Part shown: positions 51,068 through 59,592 of the stretch, piece after piece
How positions within the stretch are numbered: the first letter of the stretch is position 1
Layout: each line of letters starts with the position of its first letter
Assembly (NCBI RefSeq): GCF_014651995.1
Contig: NZ_BMXY01000005.1
Span: forward strand, 1-64,000
Source of the DNA: Cognatilysobacter xinjiangensis
Lineage (GTDB): Bacteria; Pseudomonadota; Gammaproteobacteria; Xanthomonadales; Xanthomonadaceae
DNA length: 64,000 bases
Direction: 5' to 3'
Notes under the pieces: generated by a model
Seen by the model: only the letters and a program-made list of their open reading frames with translations
The model's database searches: none
What the model was told of the DNA's origin: nothing
Translations under genes and position numbers: made by a program

Positions 51068-52315
51068 TCAGGCGGTGGCAGGCTCCACCGTCGCGGCGCG
51101 GCGCGAATGGCGCACGGCGAGGAACCAGGCGCAGGCCAGCACCATCGCCGCGAGGAAGAACGCGGCGCCAGGCATGTACACCGGCGCGCGCTTGCCGATG
51201 AAGAAGCCGAACGTGCTCGCGTACATCATCGGCGCGACGATGCCGGTCAGGCTGACCAGGCTCATGATCGCGCCCTGCAGGCGACCCTGCGCGTCCGCGC
51301 CGACTTCGCGCGTCATCAACGCCTGCGCCGCCGGCTGCGACACCGCCCACAATGCGCTGATCGGCAGGCCGACGTAGAACAGCCAGGGCGACGCGGCGAA
51401 GCCGTAGATCGCGAAGCCGACCACGCCGCAGGCCAGCCCGAAGCTCAATGCCCGTTGCTCGCCGAGGCGCTTGATGATCCGCCCCACCAGCCCCGCGTTG
51501 ACGATCACGCTCAGCACGCCGACCACCGCGAGCACGTAGCTCACGCCGGTGGGGCCCCAGCCGTAGCGCACGTCGCCATACAGCACGAACGTGCTCTGGT
51601 AGACGTAGTGCGTCGACGTGGCCAGCAGCATCACCACGATGAGGTCGGCGATCTGCGGATAGCGGCGCACCAGCGCGACCGAGGCCAGCGGCTTGGCCTG
51701 CGACCAGTCGAAACGCGGTGCGCGCTTTTCCGGCGGCAGCGATTCGGGCAACACGAACAGGCCGTAGGCGAAATTGGTCAGCGCGAGCACCGCCGCGCCC
51801 CAGAACGGCAGGCGCAGGTCGATGCCGCCGAGCAGCCCGCCCACCAGCGGGCCGACGATGAAGCCCAGGCCGAAGGCCGCGCCGATCATGCCGAAGGCCT
51901 TGCCGCGGCCTTCCGGCGGCGTCACGTCGGCGATGTAGGCATTCGCGGTGGAGAAGCTCGCCGAGGTGATCGCCGAGATGATGCGCCCGACCATCAGCCA
52001 GGCCAGCGTGGGCGCGAGCGCCATGAACACGAAGTCCAGACCGAGGCCCAGGCAGGACAGCAGGATCACCGGGCGGCGGCCGAAGCGGTCGGACAATGCG
52101 CCCTGGATCGGCGAGGACAGGAACTGCACGCCCGCGAACACCATGCCGAACAGCCCGACCCAGTACGCGGCGTGCTCGATGTCTCCGCCTTCAAGTTGCT
52201 GCACCAGATGCGGCAGCACGGGGATGATCAGGCCGAACGACAGCACGTCGATCAGCACGGTGATGAAGATGAAGACGAGCGCGGCGCGGCGCGCGGGCGA
52301 CGGTTGGGCGTCCAC
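51068..52315 (-). CDS. TCR/Tet family MFS exporter
   Basis: The 415-residue protein has twelve membrane segments and the major facilitator motifs: DVLSFGLIIPVLPHL in helix 1, the loop GALSDRFGRRPVILLS (motif A) and GFIVGPLVGG (motif C) in helix 5, which marks drug:proton antiporters. The overall pattern is the TetA-like TCR/Tet group. Such proteins export tetracyclines or unrelated compounds; no tetR lies beside it, so resistance should not be assumed. The start is GTG at 52315 with a weak ribosome site. It lies downstream of the ergothioneine operon in the same direction. Confidence 0.87.
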   Translation of the reverse strand: MDAQPSPARRAALVFIFITVLIDVLSFGLIIPVLPHLVQQLEGGDIEHAAYWVGLFGMVFAGVQFLSSPIQGALSDRFGRRPVILLSCLGLGLDFVFMALAPTLAWLMVGRIISAITSASFSTANAYIADVTPPEGRGKAFGMIGAAFGLGFIVGPLVGGLLGGIDLRLPFWGAAVLALTNFAYGLFVLPESLPPEKRAPRFDWSQAKPLASVALVRRYPQIADLIVVMLLATSTHYVYQSTFVLYGDVRYGWGPTGVSYVLAVVGVLSVIVNAGLVGRIIKRLGEQRALSFGLACGVVGFAIYGFAASPWLFYVGLPISALWAVSQPAAQALMTREVGADAQGRLQGAIMSLVSLTGIVAPMMYASTFGFFIGKRAPVYMPGAAFFLAAMVLACAWFLAVRHSRRAATVEPATA

Positions 52316-52378
52316 GGGGCTTCGGGATTCCGGGGTGGCGCGCAGTCTAGCGCCGCGGCGCGGCGGCCGCGCGCGCCG

Positions 52379-53377
52379 TCAGTCGCGCTGCGGCTTCGGC
52401 ACCGCGGCCGCCACCGTGCCCGGCGGGCTCGGCAGTTCCTGCGCCGTCTCCGGCTGCAGTTCGCGGCGCTCGCGCCAGTTGCGCGGCAGCCGGTTGTGGA
52501 TCTTGGTCGCCGCGATCGCGGCATGCCCGACCGCCACCGCGATCTGGTTGAGCGCGCTCACCACGTCGCCGACCGCATATACGCCGTCGACGCTGGTCTG
52601 CTGGTCCTCGCCGACCACGATCTCGCCGCATTCGTCGAGCTCGGCGCCCAGCTGCAGCGCGAGATCGTTGTTGGGCGTGCTGCCCAACGTCGGATAGAGC
52701 GTGTCGTAGCGCTGCTCGCGGCCGTCGTCGAACTGGGCGACGGTCTTGCCGCCGTCGAAGGCGAGATGCGCGGGCGTGGGCAGCACGTCGATGCCGGCGG
52801 TTTTCGCGTCCTCGACCGCAGCGGCCGCCTCGACGTCGTCGCTGGCGATCAGCGTGACGTCATCGGAGAAGGTGCGCAGGAACAGCGCATGGCCGACGGT
52901 GCTTTCCAGCGGGCCGTACACGGCGACACGGCAGTCGCTCGCCTCGTAGCCGTCGCACACGGGGCACAAGCGGACGGCGCCGGCGGCGATGCCCTCCTCG
53001 AGGCCGTCCAGCGGCGGCATCACGTCGACGATGCCGGTGGCGAGGATCACGTAGCGCGTGCGCCAGCGCCGGCCGTCGGCGGCGATCGCTTCGAACACGT
53101 CGCCGTCCCGGCGCAGCTGCGCGATGCAGCCGTCCTCGATGTCCGCGCCATAGCCCACCGCCTGCTCGCGCTGCTGCTGCAGCAGCGTGCTGCCGTGGAT
53201 GCCACGCGGGAAACCGGGGCAGTTGTGGCTGGTCGGGATCCAGCGCGCGCGGCTCTTGCCGGCGTCCACCACCAGGATGCGGCGGTGGTAGCGCACCAGG
53301 TAGGTCGCGGCGGTGAGCCCGCCGGGGCCGGCGCCGACGATGAGGCAGTCGAGGATGCCGTCATCCTGCGTCGTCAC
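52379..53377 (-). CDS. Thioredoxin reductase-like flavoprotein in the egt operon
   Basis: The 332-residue protein has an N-terminal FAD loop (LIVGAGPGGLTAATYLVRY), a redox motif CPVCDGYE where thioredoxin reductase has CATCDG, a degraded NAD(P)H loop AVYGPLESTVGHALF, and a C-terminal FAD segment VDGVYAVGDVVSALNQIAVAVGHAA. The CxxC dithiol should reduce a disulfide. Its GTG start overlaps the egtD stop (GTGA), so it is translated with the ergothioneine enzymes. Reduction of ergothioneine disulfide or of a partner thiol is an attractive inference without direct proof. Confidence 0.8.
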   Translation of the reverse strand: MTTQDDGILDCLIVGAGPGGLTAATYLVRYHRRILVVDAGKSRARWIPTSHNCPGFPRGIHGSTLLQQQREQAVGYGADIEDGCIAQLRRDGDVFEAIAADGRRWRTRYVILATGIVDVMPPLDGLEEGIAAGAVRLCPVCDGYEASDCRVAVYGPLESTVGHALFLRTFSDDVTLIASDDVEAAAAVEDAKTAGIDVLPTPAHLAFDGGKTVAQFDDGREQRYDTLYPTLGSTPNNDLALQLGAELDECGEIVVGEDQQTSVDGVYAVGDVVSALNQIAVAVGHAAIAATKIHNRLPRNWRERRELQPETAQELPSPPGTVAAAVPKPQRD

Positions 53378-54366
53378 GCGCGCTCCAGAAGGCGCAGGCC
53401 GAAGCGGTCGGCGGGCGCGTTCCAGCGGCGCGTCACGCGCAGGCCCGCGCGCGCGGCGATCGCGTCGAAATAGTCGTCGGTGTACTTGTGCGAGATTTCG
53501 ACGTGGATCGGCTCGCCCGCGTCGAACACGAACACGCGGCCATCGATGCGCACGAGCTGCGCGCGCCGGCTGACAATAGACGTCTCGATGCGGCTGTTCG
53601 CCGCCGACCAGCGCGCGCGATGCACGAAGCCGTCCAGGTCGAAGTCCGCGCCGAGTTCGCGGTTGAGCCGTGCGAGCAGGTTCAGGGTGAACTCGGCGGT
53701 GACGCCGGCAGCGTCGTTGTACGCGGCCTCCATGTCCGCGACGTCCTTGACGAGGTCGAGGCCGAGCAGTGCCATGCCGCCCTCGCCCATCGTCTCGCAC
53801 ATCGCACGCAGCAGCTCGACCGACTGCGCCTCGTCGAAGTTGCCGAGCGTGGAGCCGGGGAAGAACAGCAGCGTGCGGGCGGCGGGCATCCACGCGCGCG
53901 GCACCGGCACCGGGCGGGTGAAGTCGGCGCAGACCGGCAGCATCTGCACATCGGGAAACGCCTCGGCCAGGCGGGCGGTGGCGTCGAGCAGCATCTCGCG
54001 CGAGATCTCCACCGGCGTGTAGGCGACGGGCGCATCGAGCCCATCCAGCAGCAGCTGCGTCTTGCGCGCGCTGCCGCTCCCGAGCTCGACCACGTGGGCT
54101 TCCGCGCCGACCGCCGCGCGAATCGACGGCATCGCCTGCTGCAGCAACGCGATCTCGGTGCGGGTGAGGTCGTATTCGGGCTGTCGCGTGATCGCCTCGA
54201 ACAGCTGCGAGCCGCGCTCGTCGTAGAAGTATTTCGACGAGAGCGTCTTCGGCGAGGCCGACAGCCCGGCGATCACGTCGCTGCGCAGGTCGTCGGGCGT
54301 CGGGCGGAGGTCGAGCAGTGCCGGCGTTGCGTGCGCCGTGCGCGGAAGGCAGTGCAGAAGCGTCAT
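53374..54366 (-). CDS. egtD: L-histidine N(alpha)-methyltransferase EgtD
   Basis: The 330-residue enzyme trimethylates histidine to hercynine, the first step of ergothioneine synthesis. Diagnostic segments are SSKYFYDERGSQLFEAITRQPEY, TRTEIALLQQ, the SAM loop VVELGSGSARKTQLLL, FPGSTLGNFD, LLGLDLVKD and YNDAAGVTAEFTLN, with the C-terminal HVEISHKYTDDYF. The length is usual. Its ATG overlaps the egtB stop (ATGA) and its stop overlaps the flavoprotein start (GTGA), making a tightly coupled three-gene unit. Confidence 0.93.
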   Translation of the reverse strand: MTLLHCLPRTAHATPALLDLRPTPDDLRSDVIAGLSASPKTLSSKYFYDERGSQLFEAITRQPEYDLTRTEIALLQQAMPSIRAAVGAEAHVVELGSGSARKTQLLLDGLDAPVAYTPVEISREMLLDATARLAEAFPDVQMLPVCADFTRPVPVPRAWMPAARTLLFFPGSTLGNFDEAQSVELLRAMCETMGEGGMALLGLDLVKDVADMEAAYNDAAGVTAEFTLNLLARLNRELGADFDLDGFVHRARWSAANSRIETSIVSRRAQLVRIDGRVFVFDAGEPIHVEISHKYTDDYFDAIAARAGLRVTRRWNAPADRFGLRLLERA

Positions 54367-55655
54367 GCGAGGTCCTTCGCCAGGCGCAGGCCGGCGAACT
54401 GCCAGCGCGCCTCGGGCGGGAAGAAGTTGCGGTAGGAGGCGCGAAGGTGGTCGTGCGGGCTGGCGCAGCTGCCGCCGCGCAGCACCTGCTGTCCGACCAT
54501 GAACTTGCCGTTGTATTCGCCCAGCGCGCCGTCGAGCGGGCGGAAGCCCGGATACGGCAGGAACGCGCTGGAGGTCCATTCCCAGACGTCGCCGAACAGC
54601 TGGCGCAGGCCGTCGCGTGCGTCGCCGACAGGCTGCAGGCGGCCGGCGTCGACGAAGTTGCCGTCCACCGCCACGCCCTGCGCCGCGCGCTCCCATTCGA
54701 ACTCGGTGGGCAGGCGCGCGCCGGCCCAGCGCGCGAATGCATCGGCCTCGTAGTAGCTGAGCTGCGCGACCGGCGCCTCGCGATCGATCGCGCGCACGCC
54801 GCCGAGGGTGAAGTGACGCTCCTCGTCCAACCAGTAGAGCGGGCGCTTCCAGCCCTTGGCGCGCACGCGGTTCCAGCCCGGGCTGAGCCAGAGCGTCGGT
54901 TCGCGATAGCCGCCGTCGTGGATGAAGTCCAGGTACTCGCCACAGGTGACCGGGCGCGTGGCCAGCGCGAACGCACCGACCAGTACGCGATGGCGCGGCG
55001 ATTCCAGGTCGAAGGCGAACGCGTCCGCCCCGGGCCAGCGCGGGGCGCCGATGTCGACGATGGCCTCGTCGAAACGCATCCAGTCGAGCGGGCCGGCCGC
55101 GGCCGTCGATGACGGCAGGTCGTCGCGGTAGGCCGGGCGCAGCGGATTGCAGGACAAGGCATGCAGCAGGTCGGTAAGGATCAGCTCCTGGTGCTGCTGC
55201 TCGTGCTGCAGGCCGAGCTCGACGCGCCGGCACAGCGCCGCGTCGAGTTCGCCGTGGGCGAACGCGTCGTGCAGCCCGGCATCCACGCGGGCGCGGTAGT
55301 CGAGCACCTCGGTGAGCGACGGCCGCGACAGCACGCCGCGCATCGGCCGCGAATGCTGCGGGCCGACGCTCTGGTAGTAGCTGTTGAACAGCACCTGCCA
55401 GTCCGCATTGACGGGCCGGTAGCCCGGCAGCGCGCAGAGGACGAAGGTCTCGAAGAACCACGTGGTATGCGCGAGGTGCCACTTGGTCGGGCTCGCGTCG
55501 GGCATGGACTGCACCATCGCGTCCTCGGCCGAAACCGGCGCGGCGAGCTCGACCGTGCGCTCGCGCACCGCGGCGAACCGCGCTGGAAGGCGGGCGTCGA
55601 GGCACGGCGTGGCGCCCTGCATCGCGGCAGGCGGAGTGTCGATCACGGATCCCAT
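54363..55655 (-). CDS. egtB: Ergothioneine sulfoxide synthase EgtB
   Basis: The 430-residue iron enzyme joins hercynine to a thiol with oxygen. The DinB-like N-terminal part holds the iron ligands in WHLAHTTWFFE and LQHEQQHQELILTD. The FGE-sulfatase C-terminal part has RPVTCGEYLDFIHDGGYREP, LPTEFEWERAAQG, VWEWTSSAFLPYPGF and RGGSCASPHDHLRASYRNFF. Whether cysteine or gamma-glutamylcysteine is the sulfur donor cannot be told; no egtA or egtC lies nearby, which is compatible with direct cysteine use. It is the first gene of the operon, divergent from a class V aminotransferase across 73 bases. Confidence 0.92.
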   Translation of the reverse strand: MGSVIDTPPAAMQGATPCLDARLPARFAAVRERTVELAAPVSAEDAMVQSMPDASPTKWHLAHTTWFFETFVLCALPGYRPVNADWQVLFNSYYQSVGPQHSRPMRGVLSRPSLTEVLDYRARVDAGLHDAFAHGELDAALCRRVELGLQHEQQHQELILTDLLHALSCNPLRPAYRDDLPSSTAAAGPLDWMRFDEAIVDIGAPRWPGADAFAFDLESPRHRVLVGAFALATRPVTCGEYLDFIHDGGYREPTLWLSPGWNRVRAKGWKRPLYWLDEERHFTLGGVRAIDREAPVAQLSYYEADAFARWAGARLPTEFEWERAAQGVAVDGNFVDAGRLQPVGDARDGLRQLFGDVWEWTSSAFLPYPGFRPLDGALGEYNGKFMVGQQVLRGGSCASPHDHLRASYRNFFPPEARWQFAGLRLAKDLA

Positions 55656-55728
55656 GCCGGCAGCCTACGGAGCGGCCGCGACGGACGGGTGACGGCGGCG
55701 CGACCGGCCGTGGCACTACAGTGGCGCG

Positions 55729-56877
55729 ATGCCGATCCCCGCCGACGTCCGCGACGCCTTCCTGCTGCCCGAAGGCGCGATCTACCTCGACACCGCCTCC
55801 AATGCGCCGCGCACGCGCGCCGTGCACGCGGCCTTGCTGCGCGCCTGGGACGAGGGCATCGCGCCGTGGCGGCTGTCTGTCGCCGACTGGGAGGCGCAGA
55901 TCGAGCGCGTGCGCGGGCTGGCCTCGCGGCTGTTCCACGTCGACGGCGGCGAGGACGCCGATTCGATCGCACTCGTGCCGTCGGTCGCGCATGCGATGTC
56001 CGCGGTGGCGGCCGGCTGGCCGCTGGCGGCCGGCGACGTCGTCGGCATCGTCAACGGCGAATTCCCGTCGGCGCTGCTGCCCTGGCAGGCGCGCTGCGCG
56101 GCGGTCGGCGCGCGCATGCACGCCGTGCCGCGCGAGGCCGGCGCGGCGGGTTTCGTCGCGTTGATCGAACGTGCGCCACCGGCGTTGCTGGTGCTCTCGC
56201 AGGCGCACTGGCGCGACGGCCGCCTGCTCGACCTCGACCGCGTCGCGATGGCCGCGCGCGAGGCCGGCGTGCCGATCGTTCTCGACCTCAGCCAGAGCCT
56301 TGGCGTATTGCCCTGCGACGTCGAACGCTGGCGGCCCGCGTTCGCGATGAGCGTGGGCTACAAGTGGCTGCTCGGGCACAAGGGGCTGTGCGTTCTTTAC
56401 GCGGCGCCGGAATGGCGCGGGCGCATCGCGCCGCTCGAGCAGCACTGGCAGGGTCGCGCGCCGGCGCAGCCGTGGCGGTTCGACGTCGATGCGCCGCCGC
56501 CCTACCGCGCCGGCGCGCGTCGTTTCGACGGCGGCGAGATCGCCGACCCGTTGCGACTCGCGATCGCCGAAGCGGGCCTCGCGCAGGTGGTGGAGTGGAC
56601 GCCGGCGGCCATCGCCGAGCATCTCGGTGCGCTGCTCGCACGCTTGCATGCGCGGCTGGATGCGGCGGGCATCGGCGACTGGTGCGTGTCGCCCTCGTCG
56701 CCGCACCTGCTCGGCATCGCGCCGCCGCCCGCGCGCGCGGCGGCACTGCGCGCATCGCTCGACGCCGCGGGCGTGGCATGCATCCATCGCGACGGCGTGT
56801 TCCGGCTCGCGCCGCACCTGCACGTCGACGAGGTGGACATCGACCGCGTCGCCCACGCGATCATCGCCGCGCGCTGA
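55729..56877 (+). CDS. Class V aminotransferase-fold PLP enzyme (EgtE candidate)
   Basis: The 382-residue protein has the cysteine-desulfurase/isopenicillin-epimerase fold: GAIYLDTASNAPR at the start, LLVLSQAHWRDGRLLDL, IVLDLSQSLGVLPCD (cofactor ring Asp and Gln), and the PLP-binding Lys in AMSVGYKWLLGHKG. EgtE, the C-S lyase that releases ergothioneine from its sulfoxide conjugate, belongs to this fold, and the gene is divergent from egtB, so EgtE-like function is a fair inference from context. No clear ribosome site precedes the ATG. Its stop directly abuts the stop of the next, convergent gene. Confidence 0.75.
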   Translation: MPIPADVRDAFLLPEGAIYLDTASNAPRTRAVHAALLRAWDEGIAPWRLSVADWEAQIERVRGLASRLFHVDGGEDADSIALVPSVAHAMSAVAAGWPLAAGDVVGIVNGEFPSALLPWQARCAAVGARMHAVPREAGAAGFVALIERAPPALLVLSQAHWRDGRLLDLDRVAMAAREAGVPIVLDLSQSLGVLPCDVERWRPAFAMSVGYKWLLGHKGLCVLYAAPEWRGRIAPLEQHWQGRAPAQPWRFDVDAPPPYRAGARRFDGGEIADPLRLAIAEAGLAQVVEWTPAAIAEHLGALLARLHARLDAAGIGDWCVSPSSPHLLGIAPPPARAAALRASLDAAGVACIHRDGVFRLAPHLHVDEVDIDRVAHAIIAAR

Positions 56878-57999
56878 TTACTTCATCCGCGGCGAATCGA
56901 GGCCCGCGTCGGCCTCGTCTTGCCCGTGCTGCAGCTGGCGCACACGCGTCGCTACCGCACGCGCGACGTTGCGCGCCTCCTCCAGCATCGCTTCGTCGCG
57001 ATCGAGCGCGCGATGGCTGGTCGCGTAGGGCTCGTAATAGCCGATGTAGCGATCGACCTGCGAGGCGGCGCCGGCATCGACCAGCCCCATCGATCCCAGC
57101 CAGTCGGCGAGCGCATGGCGCACGCCCTTTGTGCCCTCGGCGTCGCCATGCACGACGAGGCCGTATGCGCGGCCGGCGAGGTGCTTCGGATAGTCCCAGC
57201 CGTCGAGTTCGAGCTGCTTGGCGAGCTCGGGCTGCTTGCCCTGCGTGCGCGTGGGATCGGGATTGCCGCCATCGGCGCAGACCATGCGGTCGACCATCAG
57301 CTTGAGCACGCTCGGCATCTGGTTCCAGTGCACCGGCGTGACGATCACCACGCCGTGCGCGGCCATCCACAGCTTGTAGATGTCGCCCATCCAGTCCGGC
57401 GCCTGCGCCATCGCGTGGTTGGGATAGCACGAGCACGGCCAGTGGCAGAGCGGCATCGCGGTGGACACGCAGGCCTTGCACGGGAAGATGCGCTTGCCGT
57501 ATTCGGACGTGAGCTGGTTGAGCTCCAGCACGTCGTGCTCGAAGCCTTCGGCCACCACCGCCTCGCGCGCGGCTTCCAGCAGGCGCCAGGTCTTGGACGA
57601 CTCGCCCGGGCAGGTGTGCTCGCTGCGCGGCGAGGCGCAGATCAGCAGGATGCGCCGCGGCGTGGTGGACTCGCGCTGGCGGCGCCCGATCTCGAGCAAT
57701 GCATCCCGCATGGCGCGCCATTCGCTGGAGAGGTCGTAGTCGGGATCGGCGAACTCGAGCCCCGCCTTCTCGGTGCGCGGCGCCTTACGGTACTGGTCGT
57801 AGCCGTCCCAGGCGATGGCTTCCATGCGCGCGAACGCGGCGGGGTCGGCCTCGAACGCAGGGTCGTGGTACATCGCGCGAAAGCGCTCGGCGAAGGCTTC
57901 GCGCGAGAGCTGCTCGTAGTTCTGCAGGCGGCGCACGTCACGTGCGGCTTCGCCGGCGTCCGGCACGTTCCTGCGCTGGGACTGGGGCAGATCGCTCAT
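56878..57999 (-). CDS. Flavodoxin-fold NAD(P)H-dependent oxidoreductase with Cys cluster
   Basis: The 373-residue protein has a helical N-terminal region of about 115 residues, then a flavodoxin-like domain starting RRILLICASPRSEHTCPGESSKT (phosphate loop), FEHDVLELNQL, and GVVIVTPVHWNQMPSVLKLMVDR. An internal segment holds five Cys (FPCKACVSTAMPLCHWPCSC), reminiscent of iron-sulfur flavoproteins. The DGGNPDPTRTQG loop and GLVVHGDAEGTKGVRHAL segment close the fold. It probably binds FMN; the substrate is unknown. CGGAG lies eight bases before ATG at 57999. It is 76 bases downstream of folE in the same direction. Confidence 0.8.
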   Translation of the reverse strand: MSDLPQSQRRNVPDAGEAARDVRRLQNYEQLSREAFAERFRAMYHDPAFEADPAAFARMEAIAWDGYDQYRKAPRTEKAGLEFADPDYDLSSEWRAMRDALLEIGRRQRESTTPRRILLICASPRSEHTCPGESSKTWRLLEAAREAVVAEGFEHDVLELNQLTSEYGKRIFPCKACVSTAMPLCHWPCSCYPNHAMAQAPDWMGDIYKLWMAAHGVVIVTPVHWNQMPSVLKLMVDRMVCADGGNPDPTRTQGKQPELAKQLELDGWDYPKHLAGRAYGLVVHGDAEGTKGVRHALADWLGSMGLVDAGAASQVDRYIGYYEPYATSHRALDRDEAMLEEARNVARAVATRVRQLQHGQDEADAGLDSPRMK

Positions 58000-58075
58000 C
58001 GGTCGCTCCGGTTCGGGGCGACAGTCGACACGGCGACGGGTGAAAGCCGGGTGCGCGGCGCGTGGCCGCGCGGGC

Positions 58076-58669
58076 TCAGCGCTGCGGCAGGCCGCTGCGG
58101 ATGAACTGCAGGAACTCGCCGCGGGTGCGCGCGTCCTCGCGGAACGCACCGAGCATGGTCGAGGTGGTCATCGACACGCCGCGCTTGTGCACGCCGCGCG
58201 TGGTCATGCACTCGTGCGAGGCCTCGACCACCACCGCGACGCCGCGCGGCTGCAGCACGCGGTCGATCACCTCGGCGATCTGCGCGGTCATCTTCTCCTG
58301 CACCTGGAAGCGGCGCGCGAAGCTCTCGACCACGCGCGCGAGCTTGCTGATGCCCACCACCTTGCCGTTGGGCAGGTAGCCCACGTGCGCGCGGCCGATG
58401 ATCGGCGCCATGTGGTGCTCGCAATGGCTTTCGAAATCGATGTCGCGCAGCACGATCATCTCGTCGTAGCCGGCGACTTCCTCGAACGTGCGTTCGAGAT
58501 AGGTCTTGGGACAGGTGGCATAGCCGGCGAACCAGTCGCCATAGGCATCGACGACGCGACGTGGCGTGTCCAGCAGGCCCTCGCGCGCGGGATCCTCGCC
58601 GGCCCAGCGCAGCAGCGTGCGCACCGCGGCTTCCGCTTCCTCGCGGCTGGGCTTGTCGATGTCGGCCAT
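58076..58669 (-). CDS. folE: GTP cyclohydrolase I
   Basis: The 197-residue enzyme opens GTP to dihydroneopterin triphosphate, the first step of folate synthesis. The zinc ligands lie in [12 protein letters not shown] and [12 protein letters not shown], and the substrate-binding residues in [28 protein letters not shown]. The C-terminal FLQFIRSG is characteristic of type IA enzymes. AGGA lies six bases before ATG at 58669, which was preferred to a longer frame that reads Arg-rich sequence. No other folate genes are adjacent. Confidence 0.95.
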   Translation of the reverse strand: MADIDKPSREEAEAAVRTLLRWAGEDPAREGLLDTPRRVVDAYGDWFAGYATCPKTYLERTFEEVAGYDEMIVLRDIDFESHCEHHMAPIIGRAHVGYLPNGKVVGISKLARVVESFARRFQVQEKMTAQIAEVIDRVLQPRGVAVVVEASHECMTTRGVHKRGVSMTTSTMLGAFREDARTRGEFLQFIRSGLPQR

Positions 58670-58769
58670 TGGGATTCCTGCGTCGTTGAACGCGCGCATC
58701 GTAACGCAGGCGGGCCCGGTCATTGGCCGCGTCGCGGCGACGCGGCGTGCCGCCGGCCTGCATCGCCAC

Positions 58770-58798
58770 AAAAAAAGGAGGCCGGTTTCCCGGCCTCC
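58770..58798 (-). terminator. Rho-independent terminator, leftward
   Basis: Read leftward, a perfect 9-bp stem (58777-58785 with 58790-58798) with a four-base loop is followed by seven T (58770-58776). It would stop leftward transcripts coming from the glycine-zipper gene before they enter folE. It is the clearest intrinsic terminator in the right half of the window. Confidence 0.9.
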
Positions 58799-58920
58799 GG
58801 TGCTGCGGGTAGCAGTCGCAGCGGTTGAGCGTGACGCGGCCCGACCGACGAGGTATCGGGCGGCGGGTGCTACGGGGTGAAGCTCATGGATGCGCGCCTG
58901 GCGGCGCCACTCAGCGTCCG

Positions 58921-58983
58921 GCCCGCCGCAGCGCGGCGGGCGCGTCGATGGTCTGCGCCGCAGTGCGGCGCAAGCAGACCATC
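58921..58983 (-). repeat. Tandem hairpins after the glycine-zipper gene
   Basis: GATGGTCTGC (58947-58956) pairs with GCAGACCATC (58974-58983), which includes the last bases of the gene, and encloses a GCCGC/GCGGC inner pair. A 9-bp GCCCGCCGC hairpin follows at 58921-58941. No T tract follows either one. They may protect the mRNA 3' end. The interval 58799-58920 shows nothing else. Confidence 0.45.
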
Positions 58984-59443
58984 AACGCCCGTCCCGATCC
59001 GCATCGCCCGGGATCGCGCGCTCGATGTGGTGCCAGCCGTCGCGCACGGCGCCGCGCGCCTCGCCCCAGGCCAGGCGCGAGTTGCCGCGCGTCGTATCCC
59101 AGTTGCGCTCCAGCTCGGGCTCGACGCTGTCGAAGTCGCGGCCGCGATAGGTGCCGTAGGTTTCGTAACCGTACTTGTAGGCCGGCTGGTAGTCGTTCCA
59201 GTCGCGCGAGCTGTCGTAGTACGACGCCGTCGTGTAGCTCTTCTTGAAGTGGTCTTCGTATTCGGTCGGGTTGACCGCCTCGGCGATCGAGTCGCCGGCC
59301 TTCGCGCCGATCACGCCGCCGGCCACGGCACCGACGAGGCTGCCGACCGGGCCGGCCGCCGAGCCGATCGCGGCACCCGTGACAGCGCCTGCAACCGCGC
59401 CGGTGCCTTCGCCGATGCTGTGGTCCTTCTTGACGTCGCTCAT
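58982..59443 (-). CDS. Glycine-zipper domain stress-type protein
   Basis: The 153-residue protein opens with a charged SDVKKDHSIGEG and a Gly/Ala zipper (GAVAGAVTGAAIG, GPVGSLVGAVAGGVIGAKAG) that can insert in membranes or oligomerise. The C-terminal half is Tyr/Asp-rich (DHFKKSYTTASYYDSSRDW, YQPAYKYGYETYGTYRGRDF) and resembles proteins found with YmdF/osmotic-stress genes. The function is unknown. CGGAG lies seven bases before the ATG. The gene stands alone with a strong leftward terminator, and 149 bases separate it from recD. Confidence 0.75.
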   Translation of the reverse strand: MSDVKKDHSIGEGTGAVAGAVTGAAIGSAAGPVGSLVGAVAGGVIGAKAGDSIAEAVNPTEYEDHFKKSYTTASYYDSSRDWNDYQPAYKYGYETYGTYRGRDFDSVEPELERNWDTTRGNSRLAWGEARGAVRDGWHHIERAIPGDADRDGR

Positions 59444-59592
59444 GGTGGACTCCGTTGTTCTTGGTGGGGAACCGGCAACCGGCCGGCGGCGGTGACCCGA
59501 CTCTGGGCACCGGCCGGTACAACGGAAGTGAAGGCGCGACGCGATTCGGGAAACGGTCGCTTAACGCGACGAGCCCGCGATGCCGCGCGCGA

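Noticed and set aside
51068-52315. Tetracycline resistance gene
   Set aside because: The TCR/Tet pattern defines a broad exporter group. No tetR is adjacent and the codon use is native, so a specific resistance call is not justified.
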